Below are positions 37,575 to 47,820 of a stretch of 64,000 bases of DNA, in pieces. Source of the DNA: Planctomycetota bacterium (GTDB taxonomy: Bacteria > Planctomycetota > J058). Every line of letters begins with the position of its first letter. Position 1 is the first letter of the stretch. The position numbers and the translations under genes are program-made. The notes under the pieces were generated by a model. It had not been told where the DNA came from. It ran no database searches and saw nothing but the letters and a program-made list of their open reading frames with translations. The stretch spans positions 1 through 64,000 of the forward strand of contig JAMLIC010000002.1 in assembly GCA_023954375.1 (NCBI GenBank), in the 5' to 3' direction.

Positions 37575-38228
37575 ATGACCGACGACGAGCACCTGCGCGA
37601 CGACCAGCTGTTCGCGCTCATGTGGGCGATCAAGGACCGGCCGCCGCCGGCCGAGGGCGAGGGGGCCGATCCGGAGCTCGCGCGCGCCATGCGCAGCCTC
37701 TCCGACGCCTACGAGGCGCCGCTGGCGGTCGAGCACCGGCTCGGTCCCGAGACCGTCGCCCGGCTGATGGCCCACACGACCGCCTGCAAGCCGTGCCGCA
37801 TGAAGCTCCTCGAGGACGCGCCCGGCGCCGGCGCGCCGCGCACCCAGTCCGACATCGTCGCCGAGGCGCAGCGCAAGGAGGACGCCCGCCGGCGCCTGGT
37901 CGTGCGCTTCTGGCTGGGCGCCTCGGGCGGCCTGGTCACGTTCGTCGCCGCGCAGTTCGTGTTCCAGCTGTGGCGCGACCGCCAGCGCGTCGAGGCGCCG
38001 GAGGGGACCACCCTGCAGCGCGACCCGAGCGAGAAGACGCGCGAGATCGACCCGCTCATCTTCGGCGGCATGGCGCTGGTCCTCGTGGCCGCCTTCCTCA
38101 TCGCCGACGCCTACACGATCGCGCGCGAGCTGTGGATCGACTTCACCCGCTGGAAGCAGGCGGTCCCCGTGATCGGCAAGGCCTGGGCCGCCCGCGACAA
38201 GCGCCGCCAGCAGGACGGCGAGGGCTGA
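37575..38228 (+). CDS. Membrane protein with ZAS-like zinc motif
   Basis: 217 aa. The N-terminal cytoplasmic part holds HTTACKPC (HxxxCxxC at about 72-79), the zinc motif of ZAS-type anti-sigma factors. Two transmembrane helices follow (about 118-135, LGASGGLVTFVAAQFVFQL, and about 158-178, IFGGMALVLVAAFLIADAY), with a short basic C-terminal tail. No ECF sigma factor gene is adjacent, so the anti-sigma role is only a possibility. It lies between a divergent SDR gene and a co-directional flavoprotein gene. Confidence 0.65.
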   Translation: MTDDEHLRDDQLFALMWAIKDRPPPAEGEGADPELARAMRSLSDAYEAPLAVEHRLGPETVARLMAHTTACKPCRMKLLEDAPGAGAPRTQSDIVAEAQRKEDARRRLVVRFWLGASGGLVTFVAAQFVFQLWRDRQRVEAPEGTTLQRDPSEKTREIDPLIFGGMALVLVAAFLIADAYTIARELWIDFTRWKQAVPVIGKAWAARDKRRQQDGEG

Positions 38229-38312
38229 CCTGACGGCGCGGGGCGTGGTCGCCGGGCCCCCGAGCGCTTACGATGCTCCCCCTCGCCGCAGGGCGGCGGG
38301 GGGGGAGCGCGA

Positions 38313-39635
38313 GTGATGGTCGACAAGCCTTGTCACGCCGTGGCCGTGTTCGGCGGCGCCACCGCCGGCTCGACGGTGGCCGAGATCCTGGCCGCCGCCG
38401 GCTGCCAGGTCGTGGTCTTCGAGCAGAACGAGCGGCCCTACGGCAAGATCGAGGACGGCCTCCCCCGCTGGCACGACAAGCAGCGGGAGATGGAGTACGG
38501 CAAGATCGACGAGCGGCTGTCGAGGCCCGGGGTGACGTTCGTCCCGCGGACGAAGCTCGGCCAGGACCTCGACTTCCTCGACGTGGCGCGCGGCTGGGGC
38601 TGGAGCGCGGTCGTGCTGGCCAACGGCGCCTGGAAGGACCGCCCGCTCGACGCGGCCGGGGCGGGCGACGTCGTCGACCGCGGCCTCGTCTACCAGAACC
38701 CGTTCGTCTACTGGTTCAACCACTACCACGAGGCCGGCTACGCCGGCCCGCGCTACGAGGTCCCCGACGAGGCGGTCGTCGTCGGCGGCGGGCTCGCGTC
38801 GATCGACGTGATCAAGATCATCCAGCTCGAGCTCTACGCGCGCGCGCTCCGCGCCCGGGGCGTCACGCCCGACGTGATCGCCATGGAGCACGAGGGGATC
38901 CCGAAGTACTGCGCGGCGCACGGCGTCGCGGACCCGGCGACGCTCGGCGTGAAGGGCGGCGTGCTCCTCTACCGCCGGCGCATCGAGGACATGCCGCTGT
39001 CGCCCATGCCGAAGAACGCCAACGAGAAGCAGGTCGCCAAGGCGGGCGAGGTGCGGCACAAGATCCTCTCGAAGTGCCAGGCGAACTTCCTCTTCCAGGT
39101 GCGCCCGCAGACCCTCACGAGGGAGCTGGTGATCGAGGACGGCCGCCTCCGCGGCGTCGTCGTCTGCAAGTCGGAGGTGCAGGGGCGCGACGCCGCGCCC
39201 GTGCCGGGCACGGAGGAGACGCTGCGCGCGGACCTGGTCGTCAGCTCGATCGGCAGCATCCCCGAGCCGGTCGCCGGGATCGAGATGAAGGGCACCTACT
39301 ACGCGTTCAAGGACTGGGACACGGGCGAGTACGGCCCGCTCCCGGGCGTCTTCGCCTCGGGCAACGTCGTCACCGGGCAGGGGAACATCAAGGCGTCGCT
39401 CGACCACGGCAAGCAGGTCGCGCAGCACCTGATCGAGCGCTACCTCGAGTGCGGCCCGGCCAGCGCGGCGGCGGCGAACACGGCCGTCGCCGTGGCGGAG
39501 CACCTCGAGCGCAAAGGGGCCCTGCCGGCCGAGAAGGTGAACGCCCTGCTCGAGCGCGCGGCCGCGCGCCAGCGAGAGGTCGGCTACGAGGACTACGCGA
39601 GCTGGATCCGGAAGGTGACGCCGACCCCGGCGTAG
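38313..39635 (+). CDS. FAD-dependent pyridine-nucleotide oxidoreductase
   Basis: 440 aa. The N-terminal dinucleotide fold VFGGATAGSTVAEILAAAG (GxxxxG variant) and VVFEQNERPYGKIEDGLPRWHDKQ resemble the FAD part of ferredoxin-NADP reductase/GltD-like enzymes. A second nucleotide fold VVVGGGLASIDVIKII (GGGxAS) near 150 fits NAD(P)H. The late GVFASGNVVTGQGNIKASLDHG is the conserved FAD-closing motif (GxFAxGD-like). No Fe-S cysteines are seen, so the electron partner must come from elsewhere. TACGAT at 38269-38274 and a GGGGGGAG ribosome site precede it. Redox flavoprotein: sure. Substrate: unknown. Confidence 0.85.
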   Translation: MMVDKPCHAVAVFGGATAGSTVAEILAAAGCQVVVFEQNERPYGKIEDGLPRWHDKQREMEYGKIDERLSRPGVTFVPRTKLGQDLDFLDVARGWGWSAVVLANGAWKDRPLDAAGAGDVVDRGLVYQNPFVYWFNHYHEAGYAGPRYEVPDEAVVVGGGLASIDVIKIIQLELYARALRARGVTPDVIAMEHEGIPKYCAAHGVADPATLGVKGGVLLYRRRIEDMPLSPMPKNANEKQVAKAGEVRHKILSKCQANFLFQVRPQTLTRELVIEDGRLRGVVVCKSEVQGRDAAPVPGTEETLRADLVVSSIGSIPEPVAGIEMKGTYYAFKDWDTGEYGPLPGVFASGNVVTGQGNIKASLDHGKQVAQHLIERYLECGPASAAAANTAVAVAEHLERKGALPAEKVNALLERAAARQREVGYEDYASWIRKVTPTPA

Positions 39636-39842
39636 GGGCGCAGCCGCTGCGCCCGTGGCCGAGGGCGCTCACGTCGTCCGGCCCCGGGGCACACGCAGCA
39701 GCGACGCCCCGCGGTCCCACTCGCGCCCCGCCGCGGGCAGGCGCTGCCCGCCCCTGCGCGCGAGGCGCACGCCCCGATCGTGCGAGCCCCCGCGCGGTCC
39801 GGGCGCCGCGCGCGGCCCGGCGTTCGCCTGGCCGGCGGCGCG

Positions 39843-40382
39843 ATGACCCGCCCCCGCCGCCTCGCCCGCGCGCTCGCCCTCCTCGCCCTCCTCGTCGGCT
39901 GGCTGCTCCTCGCCGCCGCCCGGGGGCGCTACTTCGACCCGCCCCGGGTCGGCCGCGAGGAGGTCGACCCGCGCGCGATCGTCGTCCTCGACGGCGACAC
40001 CGTCGTCCACGGGGGCAGGCTCCTGCGCTTCCTGGCCGTCGACACGCCGGAGTGCGCGGCGCCGTGGTTCGACGGCGACCAGGAGCCGTGGGCGGGGCGC
40101 GCCCGGTCGTTCGTCGAGGACGCCCTCCGCGGCGCGCACCGGGCCACGATCCTCCGCGGCGGCCATCCCGACGTGCACGGCCGCGACCTCGTCCACGTGC
40201 TCGTGGACGACGTCCCGCTGGCCGTGCTCCTGGTGGAGGCCGGCCTCGCCTGCGAGACGGTGAGCCTCTACGGCGACGGCGGCTTCCCCGAGATCGCGGC
40301 GCTCGTCGTGGCCCGGGCGCGCCCCGTGGCGTTCGAGCGCCCCTGGACGTGGCGCCGGTTGCACCGGAGGCCGCCGGAGTGA
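39843..40382 (+). CDS. Thermonuclease (SNase-like) family protein
   Basis: 179 aa. An N-terminal transmembrane or signal-anchor helix (about 10-27) is followed by an SNase-like OB fold: VVLDGDTVVHGGRLLRFLAVDTPE carries the DGDT and (R)xxxVDTPE signature, and LAVLLVEAGLACE is the usual end. The catalytic Glu region (SFVEDAL) and the second Arg (HGRDLVHVLVDD) are recognisable. Ca-dependent nucleases of this family act outside the cytoplasm or at the membrane. The short basic C-terminus is unremarkable. The 207 bp before it (39636-39842) shows no gene or element. Confidence 0.8.
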   Translation: MTRPRRLARALALLALLVGWLLLAAARGRYFDPPRVGREEVDPRAIVVLDGDTVVHGGRLLRFLAVDTPECAAPWFDGDQEPWAGRARSFVEDALRGAHRATILRGGHPDVHGRDLVHVLVDDVPLAVLLVEAGLACETVSLYGDGGFPEIAALVVARARPVAFERPWTWRRLHRRPPE

Positions 40383-40394
40383 CCCGTCCCGGGT

Positions 40395-40425
40395 CTCGAA
40401 CCGAGACAATGTGTCTCGATTCGAG
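40395..40425. promoter_or_regulatory. Nested dyad, candidate operator
   Basis: CTCGAA-C-CGAGACA, loop ATG, TGTCTCG-A-TTCGAG: 14-nt arms with one mismatch. It includes a second overlapping dyad, GTCTCG-AAC-CGAGAC. It lies about 105 bp upstream of the winged-helix gene at 40530 and just after the thermonuclease stop, in locally AT-richer DNA. An autoregulatory site is likely; a terminator is the alternative. Confidence 0.5.
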
Positions 40426-40529
40426 GCGTCCACCGACCAGGGGCGAGCGACCTTGGCGGGCTCCCGTCACGGCTTACGCCAGCCCGATCCCTTCCGATCG
40501 GGTGGTGCGCCGCTTGAGTGACACCGGGC

Positions 40530-40844
40530 ATGAAGCTCAGTACGTGCGCCACCCTGATCCACACGATCCTGTTCGACATGCGGCGCCGGCTCGAGCAGGT
40601 CGGGGCGTCCGGGTCGACGATCCTGGCCGCCGAGGCCACGCTCGCCCACCTCCTGCCCGTCCTGCTGGGCGGCCGGTGGAAGGGCACCTGCCAGATGCTC
40701 TCCGACCAGTGCGGGCGGTCGCCCGTGTCGATCCGCCGCAGCCTGCGGGTCCTCGAGCGCGCCGGCGTGGTGAAGTCGAAGGCGCTCGGTCGCCACGGCG
40801 TCGAGCTCAGCTTCCTGCTGCCGCACCGGGATCAGGACGAGTAG
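40530..40844 (+). CDS. Small winged-helix DNA-binding protein
   Basis: 104 aa (GTG 40518 would add four residues). A helical N-terminal part is followed by a clear winged helix: TCQMLSDQCGRSPVSIRRSLRVLERAG as helix-turn-helix (the recognition helix is VSIRRSLRVLERAG), and VVKSKALGRHGVELSFLL as the wing. It resembles GntR/replication-type or MarR-like winged helices, without an effector domain. The dyad at 40395-40425 may be its own operator. Function likely transcriptional control; regulon unknown. Confidence 0.7.
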   Translation: MKLSTCATLIHTILFDMRRRLEQVGASGSTILAAEATLAHLLPVLLGGRWKGTCQMLSDQCGRSPVSIRRSLRVLERAGVVKSKALGRHGVELSFLLPHRDQDE

Positions 40845-40902
40845 GCCGACGCGCGCGCGCCCCCCTCGCGACGGGGCGGGCGCAGCAGCCTGCGCCCCTC
40901 TT

Positions 40903-41307
40903 CTACGCCTTGGGCGCCTGCGGCTTCGTGTCGTCGGCCTTGGCCGGCTCGGGCTTCTTGTCGTCGGCCTTGGCCGGCTCGGGCTTCTTGTCGTCGGCCC
41001 TGGCCGGCTCGGGCTTCTTGTCGTCGGCCTTGGCCGGCTCGGGCTTCTTGTCGTCGGCCTTGGCCGGCTCGGGCTTCTTGTCGTCGGCCTTGGCCGGCTC
41101 GGGCTTCTTGTCCGGGGCCGGCGCGGGAGGCGGCGGCGGCGCGGCGGGAGGCGCGGCGCCGGGGGCGACGACCTGCCAGCGCGCGTCACCCTTGAGCCGG
41201 GTGGCCACCTCCTCGGCGACGGAGGCGGTGGTGTGCTTCTGGAAGTTGCCGACGCCGTCGATCTGGGCGATCCCCTCGCCCACGTATGTGACCCGCCAGG
41301 TGCTCAT
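40903..41307 (-). CDS. Small domain with KKPEPAKADD decapeptide repeats
   Basis: 134 aa. The first 48 residues form a compact beta-type domain (STWRVTYVGEGIAQIDGVGNF and VATRLKGDARWQVV) that I do not recognise from a named family. A Pro/Ala linker and six decapeptides (KKPEPAKADD) finish it. GGGAGGAG 6 nt before ATG 41307 sets the start. The repeat tail is charged and probably extended. The 30-bp DNA repeats can expand or contract. Confidence 0.65.
   Translation of the reverse strand: MSTWRVTYVGEGIAQIDGVGNFQKHTTASVAEEVATRLKGDARWQVVAPGAAPPAAPPPPPAPAPDKKPEPAKADDKKPEPAKADDKKPEPAKADDKKPEPARADDKKPEPAKADDKKPEPAKADDTKPQAPKA
40921..41110. repeat. 30-bp tandem repeat
   Basis: Five full units between 40951 and 41100 plus partial units on both sides; one unit differs by a base. 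The length is in frame, so copy-number change keeps the reading frame of the protein above. Confidence 0.9.
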
Positions 41308-41330
41308 CGGCGCTCCTCCCTCGGCGGTCG

Positions 41331-41358
41331 ATTGTCTCAGGCGCCCGCCCCGGGACAA
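41331..41358 (-). promoter_or_regulatory. Predicted promoter of the decapeptide-repeat gene
   Basis: Minus strand: TTGTCC (41358-41353), 16-bp spacer, GACAAT (41336-41331), 23 nt before ATG 41307. Moderate match to sigma70 boxes. It lies just beyond the glgP stop region. Confidence 0.4.
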
Positions 41359-41362
41359 CCCG

Positions 41363-43861
<2,499 letters not shown>

Positions 43862-44142
43862 CGTGTCCTCCATCGCGTCCGGCCCCCCGGGGCCCGGGGG
43901 GGCCCCCAGGTTGCAGCGGGTCTGCTCGCCTGGCAATGCCTGTGACGCCATCCGGGTCGTGTGCCCCACGTTCCGCGCTCTCTTTCCTTCCGCCGCGCGT
44001 GCTCGACCGGCCCCGGCGGGCGACTCGACGAGCGGGGCGGGAGAGTTCGTGCAAGTCCGGGACTTGCGCCGCTCGCACGCCCCTCGCGAGCGCATCTGGC
44101 GATGAGAGGCCTCCCGAGGGCGAGCCGGACGAGGATTCACCG
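43862..44142. other. Intergenic region with GCAAGTC dyad
   Basis: About 280 bp between mutM and glgP, both on the minus strand. It contains a perfect dyad GCAAGTC-CGG-GACTTGC at 44051-44067. The dyad is 76 bp past the mutM stop and about 190 bp before glgP, so it could be an operator or a weak terminator. Nothing else recognised. Confidence 0.4.
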
Positions 44143-44973
44143 TCAGCGCTGGCAGCCCGGGCAGAAGAAGGTCGAGCGCTGGGCCTGCACGATCCGCACG
44201 ACCGCCGCCCCGCACCCCCGGCACGGCTGGCCGGCGCGCGCGTAGACGCGATGGGACGCCTGGAAGCCGCCCTCCGCGCTCTCGGCCGTGCGGTAGGTGC
44301 GGTCGGAGAGGGTCGACCCCCGGGCGCGGATCGCCTCCTCGAGCACGCCCTGGAGCGCCCGGTGGAGCGCCGCCCACTCGGCCGGCGCGATCCCGTCGCA
44401 CGGGCGGGCGGGGTGGAGGCCCGCCCGGTGCAGGGCCTCGGCGGCGTAGATGTTGCCGACCCCCGCCAGGGCCGCCTGGTCGAGGAGCGCCACCTTGATC
44501 GGCCGGCGCCGCCCCTCGAGCCGGGCCCGCAGCGCCTCGGCCGGGAGCCCGAGCGCGTCCGGGCCGAGCCGCGGCGGGCCGCAGGCGGCCCGGAAGGCGG
44601 CCTCGTCGAGCAGGCGCACGGTCCCGAGCCCGCGGCGGTCCCAGAAGATGAGCTCGGGCCAGGCGGCCCCCTCGAGGGCCAGGCGCAGGCGCACGTGCTC
44701 GTCCGTCGGCGGGTCGCGCAGGAGCACGAGGCCGGTCATGCGCGGCTCGAAGACGAGGCGCTCGCCCGTGTCGAGGCCGATGACGACCCGCTTCCCGACG
44801 CGGTCGACGTCCGTGATGGCCGCCCCGCGCAGGCGGGCCCGCAGGCGGGGGCCCGCCGGCTCGATCGTCATGGGGCGCAGGCGCGAGCGCGGGCGGACGA
44901 CCTCGGCCACGCGCGCGCCCCGGACGGCGGCGATCCCCCGCCTCATCGTCTCGACCTCGGGGAGCTCGGGCAT
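44143..44973 (-). CDS. mutM: Formamidopyrimidine-DNA glycosylase
   Basis: 276 aa, normal for Fpg. It starts MPELPEVETMRRG, where Pro2 becomes the nucleophile and Glu3 is catalytic. The helix-two-turn-helix contains DQAALAGVGNIYAAEALHRAG, with the DNA-binding Asn in GVGN. The C-terminal zinc finger is CRGCG...FFCPGCQR, with Arg in the QRSTFFCP loop. It excises 8-oxoguanine and nicks the abasic site. Minus-strand TAGGAT (44987-44982) ends 8 nt before the ATG with no ribosome site, suggesting a leaderless message. It is divergent from the small gene at 45037, sharing a 63-bp region. Confidence 0.96.
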   Translation of the reverse strand: MPELPEVETMRRGIAAVRGARVAEVVRPRSRLRPMTIEPAGPRLRARLRGAAITDVDRVGKRVVIGLDTGERLVFEPRMTGLVLLRDPPTDEHVRLRLALEGAAWPELIFWDRRGLGTVRLLDEAAFRAACGPPRLGPDALGLPAEALRARLEGRRRPIKVALLDQAALAGVGNIYAAEALHRAGLHPARPCDGIAPAEWAALHRALQGVLEEAIRARGSTLSDRTYRTAESAEGGFQASHRVYARAGQPCRGCGAAVVRIVQAQRSTFFCPGCQR

Positions 44974-44981
44974 GGCGGGTC

Positions 44982-45031
44982 ATCCTACGAGGTGCGCGGC
45001 GGACCGGGTGGTATGATCCCGCCCCCGGAGG
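44982..45031. promoter_or_regulatory. Divergent -10 elements for mutM and the YbjN-like gene
   Basis: Minus strand TAGGAT (44987-44982) faces mutM; plus strand TATGAT (45012-45017) faces the gene at 45037 and is followed by GGAGG (45027-45031), 5 nt before its GTG. The Shine-Dalgarno decides GTG 45037 over the upstream ATG 45013, which overlaps the -10 box. Confidence 0.45.
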
Positions 45032-45036
45032 CCCCC

Positions 45037-45426
45037 GTGAGGTTCCGCGAGATCGTCGACAGCATCGCGAAGGCGTGCGGCTGGCAGGTCACCGCCGAGG
45101 GCGGGGCCCTGTCCATCGAGGTGCCGACCGGCAACGGCCGCTCGCAGATCGTGCTGATCACCGAGGACCAGGACATCGCCGACCAGCAGATCGTGCGCTA
45201 CTGGAGCGTCATCGGCCCGGCCGACGACATCGAGTTCCGCCGCTGCCTCGAGGAGAACGCCCGGCTCTGCTACGGCGCGTTCGCGCTCAAGGACGACCAG
45301 CTCGTGCTCATGGACACGCAGCTGGTGCAGGACGCCGACCCCATGGAGGTCGGCGCCGCGATCGGGAACCTCGCCGCCTACGCCGACCGCTACGAGCGCG
45401 ACCTGTTCGGCGTGGACAAGCACTGA
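45037..45426 (+). CDS. YbjN/secretion-chaperone-fold small protein
   Basis: 129 aa. The alternating pattern (REIVDSIAKACGWQV, SIEVPTGNGRSQIVLI, VRYWSVIGP, RRCLEENARLCYGAFALKDDQLVLMDTQL, helix IGNLAAYADRYERDLFG) matches the YbjN/type III secretion chaperone-like fold, which binds other proteins. No catalytic residues. It forms a two-gene unit with the next gene, 1 bp apart. Confidence 0.6.
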   Translation: MRFREIVDSIAKACGWQVTAEGGALSIEVPTGNGRSQIVLITEDQDIADQQIVRYWSVIGPADDIEFRRCLEENARLCYGAFALKDDQLVLMDTQLVQDADPMEVGAAIGNLAAYADRYERDLFGVDKH

Positions 45427-45427
45427 C

Positions 45428-45676
45428 GTGCTGCTCGACCAGCGGCTCGAGGCCGTCGTCGAGGTGACGAGCGAGGGCACGAACCAGTTCGGGCGGCAGT
45501 ACCACGAGCTCCGCCTCGTGAGCGAGGACGGGCAGACCCTGCACCTGTTCGAGGGTCAGCTCAAGGAGCTCCCCGGGGCGCGGCTCGAGGTCGGGCGGCG
45601 CTACACGCTCGTCCTGCGGCCGTTCGTGAACAACCGCTGGGTCGAGCTCAAGGTCGCCAGCCTCACCCCGGCCTGA
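45428..45676 (+). CDS. Small OB-like hypothetical protein
   Basis: 82 aa, GTG start one base after the preceding stop. All-beta pattern (LEAVVEVTSEGTNQFG, HELRLVSEDGQTLHLF, RYTLVLRPFVNNRWVELKVASL) like a small OB fold. It is certainly co-transcribed with the YbjN-like gene. Function not recognised. Confidence 0.6.
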   Translation: MLLDQRLEAVVEVTSEGTNQFGRQYHELRLVSEDGQTLHLFEGQLKELPGARLEVGRRYTLVLRPFVNNRWVELKVASLTPA

Positions 45677-45737
45677 CTCCCCCTCCCGTCAAGCATCACG
45701 GCGGCCCCGGCCGGGGCAGAGCGCCCCGTCACCCATC

Positions 45738-45765
45738 TTGACGGCGTGGGTGCCCCGGGTAGCAT
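45738..45765 (+). promoter_or_regulatory. Sigma70-like promoter
   Basis: TTGACG (45738-45743), 16-bp spacer, TAGCAT (45760-45765), 34 nt before ATG 45800, which is preceded by GAGGAGGGGG. The best promoter match in the window. Confidence 0.6.
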
Positions 45766-45799
45766 CCGGGGGCTGTACCCAGCCAGAGGAGGGGGAGCG

Positions 45800-46255
45800 A
45801 TGTCGGACTTCGCGTCGGACGGTGCGTCGAGGCTCAAGGTGCTGGACATCGCGCCCGACCGGGCCAAGCGGCGCGAGTTCTCCCGCCGCATCGCCCAGGA
45901 GGGGCACCAGATCATCACGGTGCCGGGGCGGCGCGAGGCCCTGAAGATGCTCAAGGACGACGTCTTCGACCTCGCCGTCCTCGACGCCCACTCGGACCTC
46001 TACGACACCAAGGAGCTGGTGCAGGAGATCAACAAGGGCGCGCAGAACGAGCCGATCATCGCCGTCGTCGTCGAGCCCCGGAACCGCCCGCCGCGCCACC
46101 GGATCGCCGGCCGCGCGTCGAACGTCGTCTTCCTGCAGGACGGGTCGGTCGAGCACATGACCCGCATCGTCGGCCTGGCCCTCTCGATCCGTGACGGGGA
46201 CATCAACCCCAACGAGGTCGAGGAGGAGATGCCGGAGGACTCGGCGACGGCCTGA
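45800..46255 (+). CDS. Receiver-like (degenerate REC) protein
   Basis: 151 aa. It follows the response-regulator fold: LKVLDIAPDRAKRREFSRRIA, VPGRREALKMLKDDVFDLAVLDAH (the Asp of VLDAH is in the phosphoacceptor place), ELVQEINKGAQNEPIIAVVVEP, then SNVVFLQDG. The acidic pair of the first loop is reduced to one Asp, the usual Thr/Ser is not clear, and the conserved Lys is absent. It is therefore probably not phosphorylated in the normal way. It is single-domain with an acidic tail, so any output is by protein contact. It has its own good promoter. Confidence 0.6.
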   Translation: MSDFASDGASRLKVLDIAPDRAKRREFSRRIAQEGHQIITVPGRREALKMLKDDVFDLAVLDAHSDLYDTKELVQEINKGAQNEPIIAVVVEPRNRPPRHRIAGRASNVVFLQDGSVEHMTRIVGLALSIRDGDINPNEVEEEMPEDSATA

Positions 46256-46260
46256 GAGGC

Positions 46261-46325
46261 TCACCACGGAGGCACGGAGGACGCGGAGCGCGAAGGTCTC
46301 CGCGTCGTCCGTGCCTCCGTGGTGA
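46261..46325. repeat. 28-bp inverted repeat, ACCACGGAGG family, likely terminator
   Basis: Arms 46261-46288 and 46298-46325 pair with a single mismatch around a 9-nt loop. It lies between two convergent genes (stops at 46255 and 46332), so it is well placed as a bidirectional terminator. Same element family as 25812-25904. Confidence 0.75.
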
Positions 46326-46331
46326 ACCTCG

Positions 46332-47741
46332 TCAGACCGCCAGCCCCTCCAGCGCCGCGCGCAGGTCGCCGCAGGTGTGGAAGCGCCTCACCGGGTCCTT
46401 CTCGAGCGCCTTGAGCAGCACCTGCTCGAGCGCCGGCGGGATCGCCGGGTTGAGCGCGCGCGGCGGCTCGGGCGGCTCCTTGATCACCTTGGCGATCGTC
46501 AGGAACGCCGACGCGCCGAGGAACGGGGGGCGCCCCGTGACGAGGTGGTAGAGCAGCGCGCCCAGGGCGTAGACGTCGGTGGGCGGGCCGATCTTCTGCC
46601 GCTGCCCGAGGGCCTGCTCCGGGGGCATGTAGCTCGGCGTGCCGAGGATGTCGCCGGTGCGGGTCAGGTCCTGCAGCTCCGCCTTGACCTTCGCCAGCCC
46701 GAAGTCGCAGATCATGGGCCGCTCGTCCTTCGCGCGGACGAGCACGTTGGCGGGCTTGAGGTCGCGGTGGATCACGCCGCGCGAGTGGGCGTGCTCCATC
46801 GCCTGGCAGAGGGCCACGACCATGCCGACGCACTCGGCCAGGGCGCGCGGGCGCTCCTGGGCCCAGGCGGCCAGGTCCCGCCCCTGCACGTGGTCCATGA
46901 CGAAGAAGGGCCGGCCGGACTCGCCGTGCTCGCCGGGGACGACGCCGGTCGAGAAGACCCGCACGATGCTCGGGTGGTCGAGCGCGCTGGCCAGCTTGAC
47001 CTCGCGCTGGAAGCGCGCGATGACCTCCGGGTGGTCCGGCGAGGCGGCGAGGATCTTCACGGCCACCGCCTGCCCCCGCCAGCGCGCGCGGTAGACGCTG
47101 CCCATGCCGCCGCGCCCGATCGGCGCCAGGACCTGCAGGTCGCCGACCGTGAAGGGCTCGAACTCGTCGCCCTGCGGCGCGTCCGAGCGCCACGTCTTGT
47201 CCAGCGCGCCCGCCGCGCCGGGCGCCCGCGTCGGCGCATCGAGCTCCTCGGTGCGCTCCCCGTCCTCGGCGCGAGCGGCGAGCGTCGGCAGGTCGTCCTG
47301 GGACGGGGTCGGGGGGGCGGCGAGGGGCGCCTCGTCGGGCGGCAGCTCGGGCACGGCCAGGTCGATGACCGTGCGGCGCCCGGGCCCGACGGGCGCCTCC
47401 TCGGGGGCCGGCGCCGCCGCGGGGGGGCAGGCGAGGTAGAGCGGTCCGCCGCAGATGGCGCACGCGACCGAGTCGCGCGGATGCAGGTGGGCCAGCCGGA
47501 CGCGGCGCCCGCAGCGACCGCGGCAGATCAGCTCGCCCGAGCCGAGCAGCGCGAGCAGCTCGTCCGCCCGACGCCGGTCCAGGTAGCCCAGGCGCACGGC
47601 GGCCGAGTGGAACGGCTCGCGCCGCCCCGCGCGCTCCCACTCGGAGAGCGTCTCGACGACCCTCAGCGCGTCCTCGCGCGACAGGTACGCCCGCCCGATC
47701 GCGATCTTGCCGAGGAGGATCTCCGCGTCCTCGAGCATCAT
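46332..47741 (-). CDS. Ser/Thr protein kinase, soluble
   Basis: 469 aa. The helical N-terminus (about 5-70) has MshEN-like hairpins (LGKIAIGRAYLSREDALRVV and AAVRLGYLDRRRADELLALL). A zinc-ribbon-like segment follows (CRGRCGRRV...CAICGG), then a Pro/Asp linker. The kinase domain at about 205-465 has [26 protein letters not shown] (Asp327), CDFGLAK, GTPSYMPPEQA and DVYALGALL. No transmembrane helix. Minus-strand TACACT (47754-47749) ends 7 nt before the ATG, suggesting a leaderless message. Confident kinase; substrate unknown. Confidence 0.93.
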   Translation of the reverse strand: MMLEDAEILLGKIAIGRAYLSREDALRVVETLSEWERAGRREPFHSAAVRLGYLDRRRADELLALLGSGELICRGRCGRRVRLAHLHPRDSVACAICGGPLYLACPPAAAPAPEEAPVGPGRRTVIDLAVPELPPDEAPLAAPPTPSQDDLPTLAARAEDGERTEELDAPTRAPGAAGALDKTWRSDAPQGDEFEPFTVGDLQVLAPIGRGGMGSVYRARWRGQAVAVKILAASPDHPEVIARFQREVKLASALDHPSIVRVFSTGVVPGEHGESGRPFFVMDHVQGRDLAAWAQERPRALAECVGMVVALCQAMEHAHSRGVIHRDLKPANVLVRAKDERPMICDFGLAKVKAELQDLTRTGDILGTPSYMPPEQALGQRQKIGPPTDVYALGALLYHLVTGRPPFLGASAFLTIAKVIKEPPEPPRALNPAIPPALEQVLLKALEKDPVRRFHTCGDLRAALEGLAV

Positions 47742-47820
47742 CGGCTGGAGTGTAGCCCTGGCGTCGACGCGAGGCCAGCAGGGCGCGGCGCCTCGAGGCG
47801 CCGCCGGGCGGCGCGGCGGG

